A stretch of 64,000 nt of DNA from Ectothiorhodospiraceae bacterium BW-2. GTDB lineage: Bacteria; Pseudomonadota; Gammaproteobacteria; Thiohalomonadales; Thiohalomonadaceae. Within the stretch, counting starts at the first letter, position 1. The number at the start of each line of letters is the position of its first letter. The DNA lies in assembly GCA_008375315.1 (NCBI GenBank), contig CP032507.1, positions 806,001 through 870,000 of the forward strand, given 5' to 3'. Below the pieces are notes generated by a model. It was not told the origin of the DNA. It made no database searches and saw only the letters and a list, made by a program, of their open reading frames with translations. The translations under genes were made by a program, and so were the position numbers. This document shows, piece by piece, positions 28,607 through 34,815 of this stretch.

Positions 28607-28626
28607 CTTCCGGAAATCCACGGCGT

Positions 28627-28655
28627 GTAGGGGCGGGTTTCAAACCCGCCCCTAC
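28627..28655. repeat. 29-bp perfect hairpin
   Basis: A 14-bp perfect inverted repeat with a one-base centre reads GTAGGGGCGGGTTT c AAACCCGCCCCTAC. The type is common as an interspersed palindromic repeat in bacterial genomes. No T-run follows, so I do not call it a terminator. Confidence 0.75.
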
Positions 28656-28742
28656 GAAACCCAGGTCTTGTTCATCGTCTCGTCACCCTAATAATGACTA
28701 CCGCCCCGCTATCACTACACGAAAATTTTGCGTCTCTCATCT

Positions 28743-29189
28743 CTACGACTGCACAGGATAAAAATCTTGATCCAGCAACTGCTCAACAGAGTATGGACAT
28801 TGTTGCGGAAGTCGGTCTGCACCAACGCCGGTCTCCTTCTCAACCAAAGTGAGAGCATTCGGATACGCTTTCATCACACTCTCTTCCAGATATCGGCTAA
28901 GACTGGGACTATCCTCTAACTGCTGCCCGATTTTAATTCTCTGCTCAACAATGGACCCCCGCCAACCACTACTTTGATGGTTGGGCTGATATTGCCACTT
29001 CAATAAATGGGCAATAAGCACCATAAGACGGCTGATTAACTCTCTTTTATCCCTTTTAGCCATACTCTCCAACTCATCAATAAGATTATCGATATCGAGT
29101 TCAGCAAAATTACGCAGTTTTAATAGCTCAATATTTTTATTAATCCAGTAATAGAAATCTTTTTCATACTCCAACTGCATCGCACTCAT
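28743..29189 (-). CDS. DUF29 family protein
   Basis: DUF29 proteins are small, helical and of unknown role, common in cyanobacteria and proteobacteria, often in multiple copies. This one has YEKDFYYWINKNIELLK, LDIDNLIDELESMAKRDKRELISRL, and the end CPYSVEQLLDQDFYP. I choose the ATG at 29189, preceded by GAGG at a fitting distance; the open frame extends upstream to 29234. It follows a paralogue at 29209 directly. Confidence 0.82.
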   Translation of the reverse strand: MSAMQLEYEKDFYYWINKNIELLKLRNFAELDIDNLIDELESMAKRDKRELISRLMVLIAHLLKWQYQPNHQSSGWRGSIVEQRIKIGQQLEDSPSLSRYLEESVMKAYPNALTLVEKETGVGADRLPQQCPYSVEQLLDQDFYPVQS

Positions 29190-29208
29190 TAGAGATACCT
29201 CTTCCATA

Positions 29209-29685
29209 TCACAACTGCGGAAAAAAATCTTCATCCAATAGCTGATCTAAGGTATAGGGACAGCGCAGAGGAAAAGTAGCTACCGCTATCCCACTCTCTT
29301 TACTGGCTAAAGCGACAGCTTCGGGATAGGCTTCTTCAACCGCATCAGCTATCTTTGCCTTCAGACTCGGGACTTTTTTTAGTAAAAACAGAATCTGTGC
29401 CCGCTGTTCAATAATCGTATTGCGCCAGCTTTTACCCTCAAACGCCTGCCACTGTTCAGCTAATTTGTTAAACTGAAACTGCCATTTAAGCAGATGTGCT
29501 AGTAGTATCATTAAGCGGCTCTCTAACTCACGCAGGGTGCTTTTACCCATATCCTCTAGCTCTTCTATTAGATTTTTAATATCCAGAGACTCAAACTCTC
29601 TTGTTTGTAAATATGCAATTTGGGCTTTAGTCCAGTTATAGATATCTTCATCATACCTATTTTGTGAAGCGGAATCAGGATACAT
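29209..29685 (-). CDS. DUF29 family protein
   Basis: A paralogue of the gene at 28743 (158 aa), sharing YNWTKAQIAYLQTREFESLDI, NLIEELEDMGKSTLRELESRL, LLAHLLKWQ and CPYTLDQLLDEDFFP. The two are co-directional and nearly adjacent, so they may form an operon by tandem duplication. The function of the family is unknown. A C-terminal scrap of a third copy is at 33084. Confidence 0.84.
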   Translation of the reverse strand: MYPDSASQNRYDEDIYNWTKAQIAYLQTREFESLDIKNLIEELEDMGKSTLRELESRLMILLAHLLKWQFQFNKLAEQWQAFEGKSWRNTIIEQRAQILFLLKKVPSLKAKIADAVEEAYPEAVALASKESGIAVATFPLRCPYTLDQLLDEDFFPQL

Positions 29686-29741
29686 CTATCAGACCTTGTT
29701 TCTCATCTGTTTGGTGTCTATAAACTGCTGCCGATAACTCT

Positions 29742-30029
29742 CTAAAGCGCTATGCCCCACTTACGCGCCTCCTGTTCAATAGGCCAGGATGGATCGAGAT
29801 TAAAAACCACATCAATCTTTTGATCACCAATTTGCCGTTTGAGTTTAGCTAAAAATTTGATCTTTTTTTCAAACAGACGCTCATGCTCCTCTAGCTCCAA
29901 AAATAGATCAATATCACCACCACGCTGCTGATCATCGACCCGGCTACCAAAAAGATAGATAGATCCATGCTCAAATACCTGCTCAAAGCAGTGGCGAATC
30001 TGATACTGCTGCTCTGCGGTTAAACGCAT
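29742..30029 (-). CDS. MNT-type nucleotidyltransferase (antitoxin-like)
   Basis: This 95-residue minimal nucleotidyltransferase has the motif GSRVDDQQRGGDIDLFL (GSx9DxD), the metal- and nucleotide-binding signature. In type VII toxin-antitoxin systems such proteins modify and silence a HEPN RNase partner. No HEPN gene adjoins this copy: a DUF29 gene lies downstream, and upstream is a broken AlbA-like gene. It could therefore be an orphan antitoxin. Similarity to the genes at 30819 and 32449 is mainly at the motif. Confidence 0.82.
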   Translation of the reverse strand: MRLTAEQQYQIRHCFEQVFEHGSIYLFGSRVDDQQRGGDIDLFLELEEHERLFEKKIKFLAKLKRQIGDQKIDVVFNLDPSWPIEQEARKWGIAL

Positions 30030-30144
30030 AGTCTGCTCACTCTGACCAAAAACTCAGAGCCATAACCGTCTGAAATGGCCATGGCAAGTCAGATGGAAGC
30101 GGATGGAGCGATAGTGACGACATTTTTCCCCTGTAAACTAAAGC

Positions 30145-30799
30145 TTATTGGTTAGCATTATAGAGTGTAACCCGAAAGAAAGCGATATCCGCCTCAAACA
30201 GCGGTGGTGGCAGTTGGTGTTCGCGGTGAAAATTGACCACCTTTTGCAATCCCCGACCGATCCGATCCGCCAGACCATAATCTTTCAACATTTGTGAAAT
30301 AATCGGATTACGATAGTAAGATATACCAGATAGAGCCCGGGTTAAATTAAGTGTATTAGGTAACTTTCCCGGTGAAAATAGCTCCAGCCGATCGTGAAAC
30401 AGATTAAGACGGATGCGTTGACCAAAGATAGACCAGTCTCGATGCATAAAGGCGTTAACAATTAGCTCACGAATAATCATCGGCTCGTAGCTCGGTTGCT
30501 CAATCCGCTGTGGTGAATTTGAGTCAAATTTAACTGTTGTGCGGTTAGCTTGGCTAACAAAATCGATCGCCTTTTCGATAGCCGGTACCACAGTGCAGTT
30601 TTCGCTGCGGTAATCGAGTAGCCCACTACTGGTATCGGTGCCATCAAAATAGTTGAGCTCGATCCCACTTTGGGGCAACAGCTGCATCCCATTTTGGGCA
30701 AAAAGAGCGCACCTAATACGCTGATTCGGTTCTGCTCATCAATTCGGTCTTTGAATCCTCCCCTGCCTGAATGAGTTGTTGTAGTGAAAATCTCATCAT
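30145..30799 (-). pseudogene. Broken AlbA/Schlafen-type ATP-binding regulator
   Basis: The 180-codon frame at 30145-30687 carries the C-terminal part of the RecG-like/AlbA regulator family: YEPMIIRELIVNAFMHRDW, RIRLNLFHDRLELFSPGKLP, GLADRIGRGLQKVV, with a GHKL-like ATP-binding fold. The family N-terminus appears separately at 30799-30740 as MMRFSLQQLIQAGEDSKTE, ending at a stop. The DNA between has lost most of the AlbA_2 domain and shifted frame. I read the whole as a gene disabled by internal deletion. Confidence 0.65.
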
Positions 30800-30818
30800 G
30801 TACATCTAATCTCAGCCA

Positions 30819-31133
30819 CTACTGGCGGTAGAGTAGCTCCTCGGCTTGGTTAATCGCAACACGAAACTGCGGCGGGATATGGTTCCAGTCAAACACCTGT
30901 ACCAAAATCGGGATAGTTGAGTCGTGCAGCTGCTGTTTAAAGGTCACTAATTCATCAAGGGTTAGCGGAGAGTCAGCCGGCGATTTAATCACTAAATCGA
31001 GATCACTGCTATCGTGCCCCGTCCCCTTAACCCGGCTACCATAGGCCCATATCTCCCTCTGCTCAGACAGGGTCTGTTGTGCTAAGGCGATAATTGCGGC
31101 TCTATCTTTAGGGCGCAGATCAATCATAGTCAC
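30819..31133 (-). CDS. MNT nucleotidyltransferase antitoxin
   Basis: The motif GSRVKGTGHDSSDLDLVI is GSx10DxD, the active-site pattern of MNT antitoxins, which add AMP to the HEPN toxin. The 104-aa length is normal. It overlaps the upstream HEPN-like gene by 14 bp, the classic operon order HEPN then MNT. The pair is the only complete toxin-antitoxin-like unit in the 28-34 kb region. Confidence 0.87.
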   Translation of the reverse strand: MTMIDLRPKDRAAIIALAQQTLSEQREIWAYGSRVKGTGHDSSDLDLVIKSPADSPLTLDELVTFKQQLHDSTIPILVQVFDWNHIPPQFRVAINQAEELLYRQ

Positions 31134-31542
31134 ATCGGCGCAGTGTCTGTTCTAACGCTGAAGCATCTGCGATAAATTGCGGTAGTAATTTAAGTGTTGC
31201 CTCAGCGAAATTAACGCCATAGTCATGGGCGGTATTATTACGGTTATCACGATAGATAAGCCAGCGCTCGGAGCTCTCTAAATCAATTAAGTCGTGCTTA
31301 GCCGCATAGCGAAACACCTCTTTAAAGGTAAGCCGATCAACCGCTTTAGCCGAGGCAAACCAGGGCTTTAAGCAGTGGCGCAGCAGCTTGCCAGACTGTT
31401 CTAAGATAATTTCAAACTCTTTAATCGCTGCAGAACGAAACATCTCATACTCTATTGTATCCGGGGTGTGGATCTCAAGCTGCTGAATGGCGCGCTGCAG
31501 TGCCTGAATGCAACGCTGTAAAAAGGTGGTGTCGATTTTCAT
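31120..31542 (-). CDS. HEPN-like partner (HI0074-type substrate-binding protein)
   Basis: The product belongs to the nucleotidyltransferase-substrate-binding family (HI0074), a four-helix HEPN relative. IKEFEIILEQSGKLLRHCL and RDNRNNTAHDYG (an R-N-x3-H-like HEPN motif) are visible. In characterised HEPN-MNT pairs this member is the RNase toxin. I choose the ATG at 31542 rather than the one at 31572, because the latter overlaps the upstream glycosyltransferase gene and adds ten residues absent from the family. It overlaps the MNT gene downstream. Confidence 0.82.
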   Translation of the reverse strand: MKIDTTFLQRCIQALQRAIQQLEIHTPDTIEYEMFRSAAIKEFEIILEQSGKLLRHCLKPWFASAKAVDRLTFKEVFRYAAKHDLIDLESSERWLIYRDNRNNTAHDYGVNFAEATLKLLPQFIADASALEQTLRRCDYD

Positions 31543-31549
31543 GTTCAGG

Positions 31550-32308
31550 TTAGTCCTTGCGGTCATGCCCACTATCTTTATAGAGCAGGGTGGTAATCGG
31601 CTCAGAGACCAAACCTAGCATAAAGATAATCACGGATGTCATATAGAGGAGCGCACTCATATTGGTAAAGCGGTTAATTGTCATAAAAGTATAGCCGTAG
31701 TAGCTGCTGGCAGTGAGAAATAGCACTAAGCTCACCGGCAGAAACAGCCTCATCGGCGCAAACAGAGTGCCAATTTTAAAGATAATGAGTAGAAAACGGG
31801 CACCATCACGCCATAATCGGATATGGCTCTTGCCAATGCGTGGATTGGTCGTAATCGGCACATAGCCAATGCTATAACCGGCCCGAAAAAAGGCCATCGT
31901 AATGGTTGTGGGGTAGGAGAAGCCGTTAGCGACCAGGCGGACGGTACTGGCCTGCGACTTTTTATCGCCCCGCGCCCCAACGACCATATCGTATCCCCGG
32001 GTTATCGGCTCTAATAACGCAGCGATATCTTCAACCCGGTGCTGGTTATCGGCATCCATACAGAGAATATAGTCGGTATCGGCGGCACGAATTCCCGATT
32101 TAATCGCGGCTCCATTACCTTTGCTGTAGGGGTGGGTAATAGTTTGAACCCCATTTTGCTGACAGCACGCCTCGGTCTCATCATCAGAGCCATCATTCAC
32201 CACTATAACCGGATAGTCAGGATAGCTTTGGCGCAGTCGTGGCAGTAGCTGCTGTAGCGATTGGGCTTCGTTTTTAGCCGGAATAATAAAGGTGAGCGAT
32301 AAGGGCAT
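31550..32308 (-). CDS. GT2 glycosyltransferase copy with internal deletion
   Basis: A dolichyl-phosphate-mannose-synthase-like GT2 enzyme: FIIPAKNEAQSL, VIVVNDGSDDETEA, CMDADNQHRVEDI and a two-helix C-terminal membrane segment. Compared with the close paralogue at 33476, it lacks 39 residues after RLVANGF. The deletion joins two copies of the 10-bp sequence AACGGCTTCT, and the frame is kept. The lost piece includes the conserved TSGFRLMERR region, so activity is doubtful. The start at 32308 (MPLSLTF) matches the paralogue; the frame is open to 32380. Confidence 0.8.
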   Translation of the reverse strand: MPLSLTFIIPAKNEAQSLQQLLPRLRQSYPDYPVIVVNDGSDDETEACCQQNGVQTITHPYSKGNGAAIKSGIRAADTDYILCMDADNQHRVEDIAALLEPITRGYDMVVGARGDKKSQASTVRLVANGFSYPTTITMAFFRAGYSIGYVPITTNPRIGKSHIRLWRDGARFLLIIFKIGTLFAPMRLFLPVSLVLFLTASSYYGYTFMTINRFTNMSALLYMTSVIIFMLGLVSEPITTLLYKDSGHDRKD

Positions 32309-32448
32309 CGGGTTTAAGCCTCTTAAGGTGGCGGCGGTGACAGGGGCGACATAATAAACCAAGCGGCGGCTGTTGGGCAAAACCGTTTGCCGCTAACAGG
32401 GCTGCGGCGGCTTTTTAGTGGCTCGTGATGGACAAACCACGCTCTCGA

Positions 32449-32746
32449 CTATAGCCGAACGCCATGCTGTTGGATCTCGCGCTTTAGCAATTCACCAGCA
32501 TCTTGCTTGTAGCTGTAACAGATCGAGCGGTAGTTCAATATCCTGCTGCAGTAGTGCCGCTAACAGAGCCGCTTTGCGCTGCCGAAACTGACTGCGGTCG
32601 TAGTGGCTACTCAGTGCGATATCGATATCCCCGCCACGGCTGTCAGGATTGACGCTACTGCCAAACAGGATAATCTCTTTAGGAGCGTCAAAGTGGTGTT
32701 GAATCGCGTCACGCAGCTGATTTCTTAGCTTATCAGAGAGATACAT
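32449..32746 (-). pseudogene. MNT nucleotidyltransferase with C-terminal frameshift
   Basis: From the ATG at 32746 the frame encodes MYLSDKLRNQLRDAI and GSSVNPDSRGGDIDIAL (GSx9DxD), then stops at 32492 after LLQLQARCW. Shifting frame by one base after LLQL gives DAGELLKREIQQHGVRL and a TAG at 32449, which is the normal MNT C-terminus. A one-base insertion near 32510 therefore looks likely. The nucleotidyltransferase motif is intact, so a shortened product could still fold. Confidence 0.6.
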
Positions 32747-32909
32747 GGAGCACCTCACACCCAAATCGATTAAAACCGGCAACAGTTATGGCATTTTCGC
32801 CCATTTGGTCAATTAATGCTCTATACTCCGATAACGCCTGATAGTGCTTAGTTAGTTTGGCAACTCGCTGTTGCAGGATAGATACCTTATCTAAATGGCT
32901 GGTCATCAT
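32733..32909 (-). CDS. Small 58-aa protein upstream of MNT gene
   Basis: A short ORF from the double ATG at 32909 to the TGA at 32733 encodes a mostly helical peptide, LDKVSILQQRVAKLTKHYQ, with a probable coiled coil in its first half. It overlaps the MNT gene (ATG at 32746) by 14 bp, the same overlap as in the HEPN-MNT pair at 31120. By position it would be the partner of the MNT protein, but I recognise no HEPN motif. Possible roles are a toxin or a truncated partner. Confidence 0.5.
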   Translation of the reverse strand: MMTSHLDKVSILQQRVAKLTKHYQALSEYRALIDQMGENAITVAGFNRFGCEVLHVSL

Positions 32910-33083
32910 TTTGCTCGCTATTTTTTAACCTAACGACTTTGCTCACCCTTGTGTCACTATTTAAAGCTTAGACAAGGCTGCATAGATTAACTGAATATGA
33001 TTTTAGATAACAGACTCAATATTACCGATCAAATTGAACTCGTTACAAGGGGTATAGTGAATTTAAAACGGTGGAGCTGTAGC

Positions 33084-33209
33084 TTAGTTTATTGACTCAG
33101 GTAACCATGCTTGATCTAGCACCTGTTGAAAACTCCACGGCATATTATCCGGAAAATCGACTAAGCCGGTCTCCTCAATCACTTTCCGCTGGAAATGAGT
33201 TAAACGCAT
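33084..33209 (-). pseudogene. C-terminal scrap of a DUF29 gene
   Basis: A 41-codon frame ends in DNMPWSFQQVLDQAWLP, which matches the C-terminal signature of DUF29 (CPYTLDQLLDEDFFP in the copy at 29209). The N-terminal 100 or so residues are absent. The stretch 32910-33475 otherwise shows only this fragment and the Uma2 fragment at 33264. Confidence 0.4.
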
Positions 33210-33263
33210 AACTCATGACTCAAAGTTGCACACAGTTTTAACTCTTCGAGTCCAACCACTCCA

Positions 33264-33446
33264 TTACTTCCCCCTTGTTGCGCTAAATTTAGTCCGCCCA
33301 TAGCGCCGATAGCTCGACGCCAGTGCATGGCGCGGAGCAGGCCGAGGGTGGCTAATCAGACTATCGTCGATAATTTCACCGACCCAATGCTCCGGTAACT
33401 CAACTAGCTGTTGATAAGTTGCTGACTGACTCTGCGGGGATAACAC
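33264..33446 (-). pseudogene. N-terminal fragment of a Uma2 family gene
   Basis: The frame begins MLSPQSQSATYQQLVELPEHW, then VGEIIDDSLISHPRPAPRHALASS, which is the conserved N-terminal region of Uma2 (DUF820) proteins. After HALASS the reading departs from the family and stops. The catalytic half is missing, so I call it a remnant. Confidence 0.6.
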
Positions 33447-33475
33447 GGCGCTCTCCTTCGATTCGATAGTAGTGG

Positions 33476-34378
33476 TTACGACTGTTGGCGCTGGCTATTA
33501 TCTTTATAGAGCAGCGCTGTAATCTGCTCTGAGACCAGACCTAACATAAAGATAATGACTGAGGTCATATAGAGTAGCGCACTCATATTGGTAAAGCGAC
33601 TTATGGTTAGATAGGTATGGAGGTAGTAGCCGCTAGCGGTCAGAAACAGTGCCAGACTGACCGGCAGAAACAGCTTCATCGGCGAGAAAAGGGTACCGAT
33701 TTTAAAGATAATGAGCAGAAATCTAGCGCCATCGCGCCAGAGACGAATATGGCTCTTGCCGATACGGGGATTGGTGGTAATCGGCACATAACCGACGCTG
33801 TAACCGGCACGAAAGAAGGCCATGGTTATCGTGGTCGGGTAGGAGAAGCCGTTCGGTAACAGATGGATAAACTCCAGCGCCTTGCGCCGCTCCATTAAAC
33901 GAAAACCTGAAGTTAAATCGACAATGGTATGGCCACTCACCCAGCTAGCAAAGCGGTTATAGAAGCCGTTAGCGACCAGCCTTGCGGTGCTAGCCTGCGA
34001 CTTTTTATCGACTCTAGCCCCAACCACCATCTCATACCCCTGCGCCCTCTTCGCGATGAGGGCGGCAATATCTTCGACACGGTGCTGATTATCGGCATCC
34101 ATACAGAGGATATAGTCACTAGTCGCCGCCCGAAGGCCACTCTTTATCGCCGCCCCGTTGCCTTTGCTATAGGGGTGGCTCACCACCTCAATAGCATTGG
34201 CGCGACAGAGAGCCTCGGTCTGATCGGTAGAGCCATCGTTAACCACAATGATAGTGCAGTCGGGATAGTGTTGCCTAAGGCTAGGCAGCAGCGTCGTTAG
34301 TGCCGCCGCCTCATTTTTCGCCGGAATCACAATCGTTAACTGCTCGGCTAGCGTCTGCGCCATCGCTTTAGCACCCAT
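33476..34378 (-). CDS. GT2 glycosyltransferase with C-terminal membrane helices
   Basis: The intact paralogue of the gene at 31550 (300 aa). The GT-A domain shows TIVIPAKNEAAALTTLLP, IVVNDGSTDQTEALC, the metal-binding DADNQHRVED and VVGARVDKK, then DLTSGFRLMERRKALEF. Two hydrophobic segments near the C-terminus (LFLPVSLALFLTASGYYL and MTSVIIFMLGLVSEQI) anchor it in the membrane. Such enzymes usually transfer a sugar to polyprenyl phosphate. It follows the YjbQ gene by 3 bp. Confidence 0.87.
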   Translation of the reverse strand: MGAKAMAQTLAEQLTIVIPAKNEAAALTTLLPSLRQHYPDCTIIVVNDGSTDQTEALCRANAIEVVSHPYSKGNGAAIKSGLRAATSDYILCMDADNQHRVEDIAALIAKRAQGYEMVVGARVDKKSQASTARLVANGFYNRFASWVSGHTIVDLTSGFRLMERRKALEFIHLLPNGFSYPTTITMAFFRAGYSVGYVPITTNPRIGKSHIRLWRDGARFLLIIFKIGTLFSPMKLFLPVSLALFLTASGYYLHTYLTISRFTNMSALLYMTSVIIFMLGLVSEQITALLYKDNSQRQQS

Positions 34379-34381
34379 TTG

Positions 34382-34786
34382 CTAATCACCAATCACCGTA
34401 CAGACCACCCGCCGCTGACTGCGCGGGCCATCAAACTCACAGAGGTAAATTTTCTGCCAACTTAGCAGATCTAGCGCCCCACTCATAATCGGAATCGTCT
34501 CAGAGGAGCCGACTAGACCCGCTTTTAGGTGGGCCGCGCCATTTGCCTCTTGGGTATCGTGCTGCCACACCCCTTGCGGCACTAACTGCCGCAGTAGCGT
34601 AATGACATCGTGCTGCACGCTCTGCTCCCAGCTCTCTTGCACCATAATCGCTGCGGTTGAGCCTTGGGCATAGACCGAAACGATGCCGTGCTCGACTTCG
34701 CTTCGCTCGACTAACGCCTTAACTTCAGCGGTAATATCGATTAATACCTCGCTCTCTTGGGTATCAAACATCATGGTCTGTTGCAT
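34382..34786 (-). CDS. YjbQ/UPF0047 family protein
   Basis: The family is small (about 135 aa) and some members have weak thiamine-phosphate synthase activity, though the physiological role is unsettled. Here VSVYAQGSTAAIMVQESWE, NGAAHLKAGLVGSSETIPI (with the conserved His) and WQKIYLCEFDGPRSQRRV are the diagnostic segments. It sits between the hybrid kinase gene and the GT2 gene on the same strand. Confidence 0.85.
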   Translation of the reverse strand: MQQTMMFDTQESEVLIDITAEVKALVERSEVEHGIVSVYAQGSTAAIMVQESWEQSVQHDVITLLRQLVPQGVWQHDTQEANGAAHLKAGLVGSSETIPIMSGALDLLSWQKIYLCEFDGPRSQRRVVCTVIGD

Positions 34787-34815
34787 AAAAACCTCTCTAC
34801 GCTCTAGTTATCTCT

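Larger units (their letters stand above)
28042..28686. repeat. Three copies of a 22-bp direct repeat
   Basis: The sequence gCCTTGTTCATCGTTTCGTCA occurs at 28042-28063 and 28417-28438, and with two or three changes at 28665-28686, all in the same orientation. Spacing is 375 and 248 bp. The first two copies bracket the helix-turn-helix ORF at 28138, so they may mark insertion-sequence ends or recombination points. Confidence 0.6.
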
